Shown: positions 43,470 to 52,261, counted from the first letter of the stretch. The stretch is DNA of 62,349 nucleotides from Saccharothrix sp. ST-888 (GCF_000955975.1 NZ_JYJF01000030.1:1-62349), one strand, 5' to 3'. A program made the numbers and translations. The notes: generated by a model not told the origin, from the sequence alone.

Positions 43470-45635
43470 ATGACTGAAGCAACCGCCATCCGCTGGGAGC
43501 AGGACGACGAGGGCGTGGTCACCCTCGTCCTCGACGACCCGGCCCAGTCCGTCAACACCATGAACGCCGCCTTCACCGAGGCGTTCATCACCGTCATCGA
43601 GCGCCTGAAGGCCACCGAGGGCCTGCGCGGCGTCATCATCACCTCCGCCAAGAAGACCTTCTTCGCCGGGGGCGACCTGCATCTGCTCCGCGCGGTCCAG
43701 CCCGCGCAGGCGGGCGAGTTCCTGGCGAACACGCTGCGCCTCAAGCGCGCCATGCGTGCGCTGGAGACACTCGGCAAGCCGGTGGTGGCCGCCGTCAACG
43801 GCGCCGCCCTCGGCGGCGGTCTGGAGATCGCGCTCAGCTGCCACCACCGCATCGCGCTGGACGCCCCCGGCAGCCGGATCGGACTGCCCGAGGTCACCCT
43901 CGGCCTGCTGCCCGGTGCCGGCGGCGTGGTCCGGACGGTACGGATGCTCGGCATCGCCGACGCGCTGCTCAAGGTGCTGCTCCAGGGGCGCCAGTACCGG
44001 CCCGCGCAGGCCCTGGAGATCGGCCTGGTGGACGAGATCGCCGGCACCGCCGAGGAGATGCTCGCCAAGGCGCACGCCTTCATCGACGCCAACCCGGAGT
44101 CGGTGCAGCGCTGGGACGTCAAGGGGTACCGGATCCCCGGCGGCACTCCGTCCACCCCCGCCTTCGCGGCCAACCTGCCGGCCTTCCCGGCCAATCTGCG
44201 CAAGCAGCTGGCCGGTGCGCCCTACCCGGCCCCGCGCAACATCCTGGCGGTCGCCGTCGAGGGCGCCCAGGTGGACCTGGACACCGCGCTGGTGATCGAG
44301 TCCAGGTACTTCACCGAGCTGGCCTGCGGCCAGACCGCCAAGAACATGATCCAGGCGTTCTTCTTCGACATGCAGGCCGTCAACTCGGGTGCGGGCCGGC
44401 CGAAGGGCGTCCCGGCGCGCGAGGTGCGCAAGGTCGCCGTGCTCGGCGCCGGAATGATGGGCGCGGGCATCGCGTACTCCTGCGCCAAGGCCGGGATGCA
44501 GGTGCTGCTCAAGGACGTCACGCTGGAGGCGGCCGAGCGCGGGAAGGCATACTCCGCCGGGCTGCTGGACAAGGCGGTGGCCCGCGGGCGGACGACCGAG
44601 GCCGAGCGGGCGGAGTTCCTGGCCCGGATCACGCCGACCGCCGAGGCCGCCGACCTGGCCGGCTGCGAGGCGGTGATCGAGGCCGTCTTCGAGAACCCGG
44701 AGCTCAAGCACAAGGTCTTCCAGGAGATCGAGGACGTCGTCGCGCCGGACGCGCTGCTCTGCTCCAACACCTCCACCCTCCCGATCGGCCTGCTCGCCGA
44801 AGGGGTGGGTCGCAGCGCCGACTTCATCGGTCTGCACTTCTTCTCGCCGGTCGACAGGATGCCGCTGGTGGAGATCATCCGCGGCCCGCAGAGCGGTGAC
44901 GAGGCGCTCGCCCGCGCCTTCGACCTGGTCCGCCGGATCGACAAGACCCCGATCGTGGTCAACGACTCGCGCGGCTTCTTCACCTCGCGGGTCATCGGCC
45001 AGTTCATCAACGAGGGCGTGGCGATGGTCGGCGAGGGCGCCGACCCGGTCTCCGTCGAACAGGCCGCCGCCCAGGCCGGGTACCCCGCCAAAGTGCTCTC
45101 ACTGCTGGACGAGCTGACGCTCACCCTGCCGCGCAAGATCCGCAACGAGGCTCGCCGGGCGATCGAGGAGGCGGGCGGCAGCTGGACCGCGCACCCCGCC
45201 GACCTGGTGATGGACCGGATGCTCGACGAGTTCGACCGCCCGGGGCGCAGCGGCGGCGCCGGCTTCTACGAGTACCAGGACGGGCGCCGCACCAGGCTGT
45301 GGCCGGGGCTGCGCGAGCACTTCAGCAAGCCCGGGGTGGAGATCCCGTTCGAGGACATGAAGGAGCGGATGCTCTTCGCGGAGGCGCTCGACTCCGTGCG
45401 CTGCCTGGAGGAGGGCGTGCTGACCTCGGTCGCGGACGCCAACGTCGGCTCCATCCTCGGCATCGGCTTCCCGGCGTGGACCGGCGGTGTGCTCCAGTAC
45501 ATCAACGGCTACCAGGGCGGACTGCCCGGCTTCACCGCCCGCGCCCGCGAGCTGGCGGCGGCGTACGGCGAGCGCTTCGACCCGCCCGCGCTGCTGGAAC
45601 GCCTGGCGGCGGAGGGCGGCCGGTTCGAGGACTGA
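43470..45635 (+). CDS. fadB: Multifunctional enoyl-CoA hydratase / 3-hydroxyacyl-CoA dehydrogenase (FadB-like)
   Basis: 721 residues. N-terminal crotonase domain (residues 1-280): FFAGGDLHLL, NGAALGGGLEIALSCHHRIA and GLPEVTLGLLPGAGG with the two catalytic Glu. Central Rossmann NAD-binding VAVLGAGMMGAGIAYSCAKAG at about 325-345. HAD domain with catalytic His in GLHFFSPVDRMPLVEII. C-terminal HAD helices include GEGADPVSVEQAAAQAG. It hydrates enoyl-CoA and oxidises 3-hydroxyacyl-CoA in the cytosol. ATG at 43470 is used, following a short gap that contains a small GC hairpin. Last gene of the operon, ending in a bidirectional terminator. Confidence 0.92.
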   Translation: MTEATAIRWEQDDEGVVTLVLDDPAQSVNTMNAAFTEAFITVIERLKATEGLRGVIITSAKKTFFAGGDLHLLRAVQPAQAGEFLANTLRLKRAMRALETLGKPVVAAVNGAALGGGLEIALSCHHRIALDAPGSRIGLPEVTLGLLPGAGGVVRTVRMLGIADALLKVLLQGRQYRPAQALEIGLVDEIAGTAEEMLAKAHAFIDANPESVQRWDVKGYRIPGGTPSTPAFAANLPAFPANLRKQLAGAPYPAPRNILAVAVEGAQVDLDTALVIESRYFTELACGQTAKNMIQAFFFDMQAVNSGAGRPKGVPAREVRKVAVLGAGMMGAGIAYSCAKAGMQVLLKDVTLEAAERGKAYSAGLLDKAVARGRTTEAERAEFLARITPTAEAADLAGCEAVIEAVFENPELKHKVFQEIEDVVAPDALLCSNTSTLPIGLLAEGVGRSADFIGLHFFSPVDRMPLVEIIRGPQSGDEALARAFDLVRRIDKTPIVVNDSRGFFTSRVIGQFINEGVAMVGEGADPVSVEQAAAQAGYPAKVLSLLDELTLTLPRKIRNEARRAIEEAGGSWTAHPADLVMDRMLDEFDRPGRSGGAGFYEYQDGRRTRLWPGLREHFSKPGVEIPFEDMKERMLFAEALDSVRCLEEGVLTSVADANVGSILGIGFPAWTGGVLQYINGYQGGLPGFTARARELAAAYGERFDPPALLERLAAEGGRFED

Positions 45636-45665
45636 CCGTCCGATCGGGGCTCCGCGCAGAGGTCT

Positions 45666-45700
45666 CCCGCTCCCCCGGCCTGCACGGCCGGGGGAGCGGG
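45666..45700. terminator. Bidirectional terminator between fadB and merR
   Basis: A perfect 15-bp stem (left arm begins CCCGCTCCCCC) with loop TGCAC fills nearly the whole 67-bp gap between the two convergent stops. Confidence 0.88.
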
Positions 45701-45702
45701 GC

Positions 45703-46428
45703 CTACTGCCGCTGCGCGGCCAGCTCCTCGGCGAGCGAGCGCTGGAAGGCCGTCACCAGGGCCTGGACCACCATCGGCTGGATCTGGTCGGTGAGTTCCT
45801 TCATCCGCTCCAGTTCGGCCGGCGGCGGATCGCTCTCCCGGTACGGCTTCCAGACCGTCTCGCGGAACAGCCGGTGCAGGTCGTGGGCGGTCGCCCGGCT
45901 GTGCAGCCGGACCACCGCGCGGGCCGCGACCAGCGTCTCCAGCGGGATCGGTACGTCCAGCACCCGCACCCCGAGCGGCAGCAGACCCGGGTCGACCTTG
46001 AAGACCTCGGGGTCGTCGGTGCGGTGCAGCGCACCCATCGCGGCCAGCCGGTCCACGTCGGCGTCCGAGAGCGCCCGCCCGGCCCGCCGCCCCAGCTGGT
46101 CGCGGGTGGCCTCCTCGGCGGCCTCCGGAGTCCAGGACGCCACCAGCGCCCGGTGGATGGCCAGGTCCAGCGAGCCGATGTCCGCGGGCAACTGCGCCAG
46201 GTACCGCTCGATCGCCGCGAGCGTCAGACCCTGCCGCTGCAACTCCTCGATCAGCTCCAGCCGTCCGAGGTGCTCGGCGCCGTACAGCCCGACCCGGCGC
46301 GGCCCCAGCTCCGGCGGCGGCAACAGGCCCTTGGTGCTGTAGAAGCGCAGTGTCCGCACCGTCACCCCGGCCCTGGCGGCCAGCTCGTCGACGGTGAGTC
46401 GCAGTGGCCCGGCCGACATTGCTGTCAT
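45703..46428 (-). CDS. MerR-family transcriptional regulator
   Basis: 241 residues. MerR winged HTH: LTVDELAARAGVTVRTLRFYSTKGLLPPPELGPRRVGLYG, then the dimerisation helix (LGRLELIEELQRQGLTLAAIERYLAQL). The long C-terminal domain (AVASWTPEAAEEATRDQLGRR onward) has no Cys cluster, so it senses something other than a heavy metal, possibly acyl-CoA. Placed face-to-face with the fatty-acid operon, it is the best candidate regulator of that operon. ATG at 46428 has RBS GAGG 9 bases before it; ATG at 46419 is possible. Confidence 0.85.
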   Translation of the reverse strand: MTAMSAGPLRLTVDELAARAGVTVRTLRFYSTKGLLPPPELGPRRVGLYGAEHLGRLELIEELQRQGLTLAAIERYLAQLPADIGSLDLAIHRALVASWTPEAAEEATRDQLGRRAGRALSDADVDRLAAMGALHRTDDPEVFKVDPGLLPLGVRVLDVPIPLETLVAARAVVRLHSRATAHDLHRLFRETVWKPYRESDPPPAELERMKELTDQIQPMVVQALVTAFQRSLAEELAAQRQ

Positions 46429-46477
46429 GGAACGTAACCTCACGCTGACTCGGGAGAACCCGATGACCGACACGGCA

Positions 46478-46495
46478 GTGCTGCTGTAACAGCAC
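46478..46495. promoter_or_regulatory. Dyad upstream of the MerR gene
   Basis: GTGCTG-CTGTAA-CAGCAC is a perfect 6-bp dyad with a 6-bp spacer, 50 bp before the merR start. It may be an autoregulatory site. Confidence 0.45.
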
Positions 46496-46593
46496 CAGTG
46501 TGACACCACCCCTGCACCGGGGGCCATGTCCGGTTCGGAGGGCCGAGACCTGACGTACACCGATCCCGCACGATCGAACCTGCCCGCAGACTT

Positions 46594-46607
46594 CTACAGG
46601 TCTGTAG
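46594..46607 (+). promoter_or_regulatory. BlaI-type operator over the promoter of the small gene at 46648
   Basis: CTACAG-GT-CTGTAG is a perfect palindrome that matches the BlaI/MecI core TACA-N2-TGTA. A -10-like TAGAGT (46605-46610) overlaps it, so binding would block the gene. It has the same shape as the site next to the blaI gene at 48435. Confidence 0.75.
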
Positions 46608-46647
46608 AGTTCTGATGACAGTGGTCCATGGAGCAGGGAGCGGGACG

Positions 46648-46917
46648 GTGCACGGTTCACAGGAGCGCTCCGGCGCAGCTCGAAGCCCCCAGGACGTTTC
46701 CTGGCAGCCGCCCGAGGCGGAGGTGCGGCGGGTGTACCAGCCGGTCGAGGTCCATCGCGAGGACGGGACCTGGGCGGTGGGCCGGATCAACGCGTGGTGG
46801 CATCCGGCCGACGGTGAGCCGTGGTGCCGGGTGCGGACCATCGGGCGGGGCGGGGTGCCGTCCTGGATGCCGTTCGACCCGGAACGGCTGGTCCTGCTGC
46901 CGCTCTCCGGGATCTGA
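46648..46917 (+). CDS. Small conserved actinobacterial protein of unknown function
   Basis: 89 residues, no signal peptide or membrane helix. The recognisable part is VYQPVEVHREDGTWAVGRINAWWHPADGEPWCRVRTIGRGGVPSWMPFDPERLVLLPL, a beta-rich small domain rich in Trp, like the type seen in many streptomycete hypothetical proteins. GTG at 46648 is preferred because AGGGAG lies 7 bases before it; ATG at 46615 has no RBS and overlaps the promoter. The BlaI-type operator predicts derepression together with the blaI-M56 pair. Confidence 0.65.
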   Translation: MHGSQERSGAARSPQDVSWQPPEAEVRRVYQPVEVHREDGTWAVGRINAWWHPADGEPWCRVRTIGRGGVPSWMPFDPERLVLLPLSGI

Positions 46918-46956
46918 CACAGGCGGGCGGGCCGTCCTCGCGGGCGGCCCGCCGGG

Positions 46957-47889
46957 TCACAGCGGGGTGGCGGCCTTGAGCACCAGCAGCAGGGCGACGG
47001 CCGCGTTGAGTGCGGAGAGCGCCGAGGCCGCCGTGCCCGCGGCGGCGACCATCGCGGCCAGGCCGACCGGGCTGTGGGCCGGCGGCCAGGTCTCGGGCGG
47101 CGCCTCGGGACTGAGCAGTGCGGCCACCCGGCGCGGGACGGGCCCGGGGGCGGCGAACGCGGCGAATCCCGGCGCGGGCACGTGCTGGGAGACCAGGGCG
47201 GCCCTGGCGACCGCGCGGGCCGTCACCCGGCGGCTGCCGACCGTGTGCGCCGCCTCCTCGTCGGCCCAGCGCTCGGTGCCGTAGGCGACGGCCTTCTGCA
47301 GCGGCCGCAGGAACGGGTTGACGCAGCTGGCCAGTTGGGTCGCCAGCAGATAGCGGTGGTGGCGGTTGGCCAGGTGGGAGCGCTCGTGCGCGACCAGGGC
47401 CCGGCGCTCGTCGTCGGCGAGGCTGTCGATCATGCCGGTGGAGACGACGATCCGCCCGGGTGTGCCGGGCACGGCGTAGGCGTACGGGTTGCCGTCCGGC
47501 AGCACGGCCAGGTCGGAGTCGCGCGGGACGAACTCCAGGGCCTGCTGGGCGCGGGCCCTGATCCGCAGGTGCCGGCGCAGGGTGACGGAGCACATGGTCA
47601 GCACCGTGACCAGGACGATCACCGCCGCCGTACCGACCTCCTCGTGGAAGGGGACGGCCGCGCGGACCTCGGGATCGGACCAGTTGTCCGGGAGGGGGTT
47701 GCCGGGGATCTGGGCCGTGCCGACCACGAACAGCAGTCCGAGGCAGAGCGAGCTGCAGACGGCCATGCTCACGCTGATCCAGGTCAGCAGCCGGACCGCG
47801 GTGCGCGGGTGGAGGTGGTGTTCGGCGAGGCGGGCGATCGGCAGTGCCGTCAGCGGCAGGATCAGGGGGAGGAAGACGAAGACGCCCAT
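46957..47889 (-). CDS. M56-family membrane metalloprotease (BlaR1/MecR1-like)
   Basis: 310 residues. Membrane helices at 3-20, 34-57, 86-105 and two at the C-terminus (245-309) surround a cytosolic zinc protease domain. The zinc motif HERSH is at 168-172 (VAHERSHLANRHHR), and Glu/Asp ligand candidates follow in TERWADEEA. There is no penicillin-binding domain as in BlaR1, so the signal is unknown. In this family the protease, once activated, leads to cleavage of the BlaI repressor. The start is 3 bp after the blaI stop, so both are one operon. Confidence 0.87.
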   Translation of the reverse strand: MGVFVFLPLILPLTALPIARLAEHHLHPRTAVRLLTWISVSMAVCSSLCLGLLFVVGTAQIPGNPLPDNWSDPEVRAAVPFHEEVGTAAVIVLVTVLTMCSVTLRRHLRIRARAQQALEFVPRDSDLAVLPDGNPYAYAVPGTPGRIVVSTGMIDSLADDERRALVAHERSHLANRHHRYLLATQLASCVNPFLRPLQKAVAYGTERWADEEAAHTVGSRRVTARAVARAALVSQHVPAPGFAAFAAPGPVPRRVAALLSPEAPPETWPPAHSPVGLAAMVAAAGTAASALSALNAAVALLLVLKAATPL

Positions 47890-47892
47890 GGC

Positions 47893-48324
47893 TCAGTGCT
47901 CCCGTTCCGCGGCCGAGCGTTCCGCGGCCGGGCGTTCCTCGGTCGAGCCGGCCAGCAGGGCCCGCAGCCGCCGCTCGTCCTCGGGGGGCAGGGCGCTGAC
48001 GAAGCTGGCCAGTACCGCGTCCCGGTCGGACTCGGTGTCGAGCATCCGGCGCATCCGGATCGCGGCCAGGCCCGCCGCGTCCGAGGCGGCCAGCCACAGG
48101 TAGACGCGGCCCGACCGGCTGCGGGAGACCGCCTGCTTGGCGAGCAGCCGGGAGAGGATGGTCATGACCGTGGTGTAGGCCAGTTCGCCGCCGAGGCGCT
48201 GCTGCACCCAGCCCGCGGTGACCGGCTCGGGGGCGCTGCTGAGCACCTCCAGGACCTGGCTCTCCAGTTCGCCCTGGCCGCGCTTGCGGGGTCGCCTGCC
48301 GGCGTCGCCTCTGCTCCGGTCCAT
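47893..48324 (-). CDS. blaI: BlaI/MecI-family transcriptional repressor
   Basis: 143 residues. The winged helix is at residues about 14-85: GELESQVLEVLSSAPEPVTAGWVQQRLGGELAYTTVMTILSRLLAKQAVSRSRSGRVYLW. The C-terminal dimerisation helices (AAGLAAIRMRRML...LASFVSALPPEDERRLRALL) follow the family. It is expected to bind CTACAG-N2-CTGTAG boxes and to be removed by the M56 protease coded next. RBS GGAGGGAGAC precedes ATG at 48324, which is preferred over 48375. Confidence 0.88.
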   Translation of the reverse strand: MDRSRGDAGRRPRKRGQGELESQVLEVLSSAPEPVTAGWVQQRLGGELAYTTVMTILSRLLAKQAVSRSRSGRVYLWLAASDAAGLAAIRMRRMLDTESDRDAVLASFVSALPPEDERRLRALLAGSTEERPAAERSAAEREH

Positions 48325-48434
48325 GGTGTCTCCCTCCCCGGCGGGCCTGTCCGTGTGCGCGGCGCGCGCCCTCATCCTAGTGAGCGGGCCGCGTGCGGCC
48401 GCCCGCTCGCCCTTCGGCGGCGGTCCCGGTTCCT

Positions 48435-48474
48435 CTACAGTGCTGTAGATTCAGTGCGCGCCGCAATGCTACAG
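48435..48474. promoter_or_regulatory. BlaI operator between blaI and the membrane-protein gene
   Basis: CTACAG-TG-CTGTAG (48435-48448) is a perfect BlaI-type palindrome. A further half-site CTACAG lies at 48469-48474. A -10-like TAGATT (48446-48451) on the plus strand overlaps it, and it lies upstream of blaI on the minus strand. So both divergent genes are probably controlled. Confidence 0.8.
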
Positions 48475-48532
48475 CCGTGCGCCGGGCAGCCGTCCGGGCC
48501 CGGGCCGGCGTCCAACGCATCGGAGGACACCT

Positions 48533-49186
48533 GTGGACGTACCTCCTCGGCTTCGGCAGCAGGACCGAGCCGACTTCGAGCGTGCGCTCGCCCAGGCGCT
48601 GGCTGCCGACGACATCCGCGCGGCACTCGCGCGCAACGCCCGGGGCCTCGACAACGCCGGTCTGCGGGCGCTGGCCAGGTCGGCCTCGGCCGAGATCGCG
48701 TCGGCCGCGGCGGACGAGTACGGCGAGTACGCCCGGCTCCGCGCCGCCGCCGACCTGGCCGGAACGCTCGGCGGGCAGCCGCAGGACGAACCGGGTGCGC
48801 GGCGCGACGGCGGTGGCCTGATGAGCGCACTCGCGGTGTTCACCCCGATCCTGGCGGGCACCGCCGCGGTGCTCTGCTACCTGATCGGCTGCCTGCTCAG
48901 GCTCTTCGAGGGAACCGACCACCGGATCGCCGACTCGGTGGTCGAGGTCGCCTGGTCCGCCGCGATCGTCGCGGCCGCCAGCGCGTTCGCCGGCGTGGTC
49001 GGACTGCTCATCACCGCGGCCCGCCAGCGCTCGGCCGCCCTGGCGCAGGCCGGCACCGCGGAGCCCGCCCCGGACGGCCTCCTGCTGGCCCGCGAGGCCT
49101 GGCGGACCGCGCTGCTCGAACGCGGCATGCTCCCCTTCCTCCTCAGCCGGCTGGACCCCGCCCGCAACGGGGACCGGCCGGCCTGA
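48533..49186 (+). CDS. Two-helix membrane protein of unknown function, predicted BlaI target
   Basis: 217 residues. The soluble N-terminus (1-90) is alpha-helical and Ala/Arg-rich. Two membrane helices (about 96-125, ALAVFTPILAGTAAVLCYLIGCLL; about 138-163, WSAAIVAAASAFAGVVGLLI) are followed by a C-terminal cytosolic tail with Ala-rich helices. No enzyme motif is visible. GTG at 48533 has GGAGG 6 bases before it. It is divergent from blaI through the operator, so it likely is turned on when the M56 protease removes BlaI. Confidence 0.75.
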   Translation: MDVPPRLRQQDRADFERALAQALAADDIRAALARNARGLDNAGLRALARSASAEIASAAADEYGEYARLRAAADLAGTLGGQPQDEPGARRDGGGLMSALAVFTPILAGTAAVLCYLIGCLLRLFEGTDHRIADSVVEVAWSAAIVAAASAFAGVVGLLITAARQRSAALAQAGTAEPAPDGLLLAREAWRTALLERGMLPFLLSRLDPARNGDRPA

Positions 49187-49240
49187 CCGCCGCCCCGGAC
49201 AGGCAGCGGACGCGGCGTCGGAAAGCTGCCGGAGGTGTCG

Positions 49241-50260
49241 CTAGGCGGCGGGCAGCAGGCCGGTGTGGTAGCGGCGGGTCACCTCGGGGTGGGCGCGCAG
49301 GTAGCCCTTGAGCTCGTTGAAGCCGAAGTCGGCGTAGAGCGGGTTGGCGGGGTCCTGGGTGGCACCGGGCGCGTGCTGGGCACCGGGGAAGTCGAGCGGC
49401 TCGATGTGGGCGTCCAGACGCGGGTTGTAGAAGAACGGGACCGAGAATCGCTCGCGGGCCCCCGCCGGGCTGACCACGCGGTGGCGGGTGGCCTTCAGGT
49501 AGCCGTCGGTGGCGACTTCGAGCAGCTCGCCGAGGTTGACCACGAAGGCGCCGGGCATCGGCGGGACCTCCAGGTAGGACCCGTCGGGGCGCTCCACCTG
49601 GAGTCCGCCGACCTGGTCCTGGAGCAGCAGCGTGATGAACCCGTAGTCCTTGTGCGAGCCGACGCCCTGCCCGGCGCCGTCGGGCGCGGTGCCCGGGTAG
49701 CGGACCAGCTTGAGCCGCAGGTGCGGGTGTCCGGCGAAGGCGTGGTCGTAGAAGTCCGGCTCGGCGCCGATCGCGGCGAGGAGTTCGTGCAGCAGCTGCT
49801 CGGCGACGCCGCTCAGCCGGTCGATCCAGCCCAGGGCCGCGGTGCGCAGCTCGGGCAGCGCCTCGGGCCACTGGTTGGGCCCCTCCAGCCACCAGTAGGC
49901 GGGGTCGCCGGGGGCGGGGACGTGCGGAGGCAGCTCGGCGCCGATGTCCAGCTGGTCGCGCCAGTCCTGGCTGCCGCCGGTGCGCTCGTCGCCGGTGCGG
50001 GTGTAACCGCGGAAGTGCGGGGAGTTGAGGTTGCTCACGGAGAGCCGGTCGGCCTCCGGGAGTGCGAAGAAGGCCCGCATGGCGCTGGTCAGGGCGGTGG
50101 TCTCGGCCGCGGTTATGCCGTGGCCGGTGAGCTGGAAGAAGCCCACCTCCGTGGCGGCCGCGCGCAGCGTGCTGTGGAGGCGGGCGCGACCCTCGGGGCC
50201 GCCGTCGGCGAGCGACAGGTCGATCACGGGGAGGGTGGTGGGGAACGACTGCTGAGTCAT
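49241..50260 (-). CDS. Isopenicillin N synthase-like 2-oxoglutarate/Fe(II) oxygenase
   Basis: 339 residues. Fe ligands are His203, Asp205 (GSHKDYG) and His260 (KATRHRVV); the 2-oxoglutarate-binding R-x-S is Arg271-Phe-Ser273. N-terminal PVIDLSLADGGPEGRARLHSTLRAAATEVGFFQL is the typical DIOX_N domain. The protein may hydroxylate or desaturate an unknown small molecule; similar enzymes range from UV/flavonoid-like to amino acid hydroxylases. No biosynthetic genes adjoin. The start ATG at 50260 could also be 50269. Confidence 0.87.
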   Translation of the reverse strand: MTQQSFPTTLPVIDLSLADGGPEGRARLHSTLRAAATEVGFFQLTGHGITAAETTALTSAMRAFFALPEADRLSVSNLNSPHFRGYTRTGDERTGGSQDWRDQLDIGAELPPHVPAPGDPAYWWLEGPNQWPEALPELRTAALGWIDRLSGVAEQLLHELLAAIGAEPDFYDHAFAGHPHLRLKLVRYPGTAPDGAGQGVGSHKDYGFITLLLQDQVGGLQVERPDGSYLEVPPMPGAFVVNLGELLEVATDGYLKATRHRVVSPAGARERFSVPFFYNPRLDAHIEPLDFPGAQHAPGATQDPANPLYADFGFNELKGYLRAHPEVTRRYHTGLLPAA

Positions 50261-50442
50261 GGAGGGCATCCGCTGAGGTCGGTGCCCCGGCTGGGTCCGG
50301 CGGTTGCCGGGAAGCCGTCGCTGCGCGCCTGACGGGTGGGGGCGGATGCAGCGGTGCCGGGGGAGGGTGGGAAGGGCGAGATCAGCTGGAGCGTCGACAG
50401 CCCATGCTCGTGACGCGGCACAGGTCCACGTGGCGACGACGC

Positions 50443-50526
50443 ATAAGGATAAGCATGTGACTATCTTAGATGACCTTATGGGCGGTGGTCGAACACGTTT
50501 TGGCAACATCCGTTGGCATATGCCAA
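50443..50526 (-). promoter_or_regulatory. AT-rich promoter region with palindromes, upstream of the oxygenase
   Basis: A 14-bp perfect palindrome TTGGCATATGCCAA (50513-50526) with a direct TTGGCA copy 13 bp away (50500-50505), and arms ATAAGG/CCTTAT (50443-50448, 50474-50479), lie in this stretch. It is much richer in A+T than its surroundings. It is the only space where the promoter of the oxygenase gene can be. Confidence 0.5.
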
Positions 50527-50556
50527 GGCTGCGGTGTCGAGCCGCATCCGGCGTGC

Positions 50557-52158
50557 TCACCGCCCGAGATCCCGGGCCGCCAGCTCGCGCAGTTCGGTCT
50601 TGCGGACCTTGCCGCTCACCGTCATCGGGAACGCCTCCACCACCCGCACGTGGCGGGGCGTCTTGAAGTGCGCGAGCCGTCCGTCGCAGTACGCGGCCAC
50701 GTCCTCGATGCAGAGCGCGCCGGCCGGGTCGCGCAGGACCACGAAGGCGAAGATCTCCTCGCCGTACCGGAGGTCGGGCACCCCGACCACCTGGACGTCC
50801 GCGATCGCCGGGTGGGTGTGCAGGAACTCCTCGATCTCGCGCGGGTACACGTTCTCCCCGCCGCGGATGATCATGTCCTTGATCCGTCCGACCACGGACA
50901 CGTAGCCGTCCTCGCGCAGCACGGCCAGGTCGCCGGTGTGCATCCAGTCCTCGGCGTCGACCGCCTCGGCCGTCCGGTCGGGGGCGTCCCAGTACCCGAG
51001 CATCACCGAGTACCCCCGGGTGCACAGCTCGCCGGGGGTGCCGCGCGGCACCGTCCGTCCGGTCGCCGGGTCGGTCACCTTGACCTCGACCTGCGGCATC
51101 ACCCGGCCGACCGTCTCGGTGCGGTGCGCCAGGTCGTCCTCGCGCCTGGTCATGGTGGAGACCGGAGAGGTCTCCGTCATCCCATACACGATGGCCACCT
51201 CGGCCATGTGCATGTCCGCCTGGACCCGCTTCATCACCTCCACCGGGCAGGGCGAGCCGCCCATCAGGCCGGTGCGCAGCGAGGAGAGGTCGTACGAGGC
51301 GAAGTCGGGCAGGCCGAGTTCGGCGATGAACATGGTCGGCACCCCGTACAGCGAGGTGGCCCGTTCGGTGGCGACGGCGCGCAGCGCGGCCGCCGGGTCG
51401 AAGCCCTGCGAGGGGATCACCACGCAGGCGGCGTGGCTGAGCGCCGCGAGGTTGCCGATCACCATGCCGAAGCAGTGGTAGAACGGCACCGGCACGCAGA
51501 TCCGGTCCTGCTCGGTGTACCCGAGCAACTCGCCCACCGAGTGGGCGTTGTTGAGGATGTTCCGGTGCGAGAGGGTGGCGCCCTTGGGGAAGCCGGTGGT
51601 GCCGGAGGTGTACTGGATGTTGATCGGGTCGTCGCACCGCAGTGCGGGGAAGTCCCCCTCGGGCCCGGCCAGTTGCTTCCACTCCGGGGTGCCGATCCAC
51701 AGGGTCTCCCGCAGTGCGGGACACCGGCCGCCGGCCAGCACCTCGCCGACCATCGCCCGGTAGTCGCTGCTGCGGTAGGCGGGCTGGGCGACCAGCAGGC
51801 CGACTCCGGACTGGTTCAGCACGTACGCCAACTCGTGGCTGCGGTAGGCCGGGTTGATGTTCACCAGGATCGCGCCGAGGCGGGCGGTGGCGTACTGCAC
51901 CAGCACCCACTCCGGGCAGTTCAGCGCCCAGATGCCCACCCGGTCGCCCTCGGCCACCCCGAGCGCCCGCAGCCCCCGGGCCAACCGGTCGACGTCCCCG
52001 GCCAGTTCGCGGTAGGTCCAGCGCCGGCCGCTCGGGACGTCCACCAGTGCCTCCCGGTCCGGGAACGCGGCCACCACCTGGTCGAGACGCTCCCCGATGG
52101 TGCAGGTCAGCAGCGGACTGCCCGTGCTGCCACGGGAGTAGGACGCCTGCTCGGTCAC
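50557..52158 (-). CDS. Fatty acyl-CoA synthetase (AMP-binding ligase)
   Basis: 533 residues. Adenylation motifs: the P-loop YTSGTTGFPKGATLSHRN, YGMTETSP, and LHTGDLAVLREDGY, then the hinge GRIKDMIIRGGENVYPREIE. The catalytic Lys is in TVSGKVRKTELRE at the C-terminus. It activates an acid as acyl-AMP and then thioesterifies to CoA (long/medium-chain acyl-CoA ligase type). GTG at 52158 has GGAGG 7 bases before it; an in-frame start at 52191 is less likely. It is divergent from a TetR gene, with a probable operator between them. Confidence 0.88.
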   Translation of the reverse strand: MTEQASYSRGSTGSPLLTCTIGERLDQVVAAFPDREALVDVPSGRRWTYRELAGDVDRLARGLRALGVAEGDRVGIWALNCPEWVLVQYATARLGAILVNINPAYRSHELAYVLNQSGVGLLVAQPAYRSSDYRAMVGEVLAGGRCPALRETLWIGTPEWKQLAGPEGDFPALRCDDPINIQYTSGTTGFPKGATLSHRNILNNAHSVGELLGYTEQDRICVPVPFYHCFGMVIGNLAALSHAACVVIPSQGFDPAAALRAVATERATSLYGVPTMFIAELGLPDFASYDLSSLRTGLMGGSPCPVEVMKRVQADMHMAEVAIVYGMTETSPVSTMTRREDDLAHRTETVGRVMPQVEVKVTDPATGRTVPRGTPGELCTRGYSVMLGYWDAPDRTAEAVDAEDWMHTGDLAVLREDGYVSVVGRIKDMIIRGGENVYPREIEEFLHTHPAIADVQVVGVPDLRYGEEIFAFVVLRDPAGALCIEDVAAYCDGRLAHFKTPRHVRVVEAFPMTVSGKVRKTELRELAARDLGR

Positions 52159-52213
52159 CGTTGGACCTCCGGCTCTCTGGCGGTCGGGCACGGGCGTGGT
52201 GCGGAGTACTGCC

Positions 52214-52261
52214 GGGAACTGCGCCGTGCGGGAACTGCGCTGTGCGGGAACTGCGCTGTGC
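52214..52261 (+). repeat. Three tandem 16-bp repeats
   Basis: Three head-to-tail copies starting GGGAACTGCGC (52214, 52230, 52246) differ only at one base in the first copy. They lie upstream of the acyl-CoA ligase, between its start and the operator. Confidence 0.9.
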
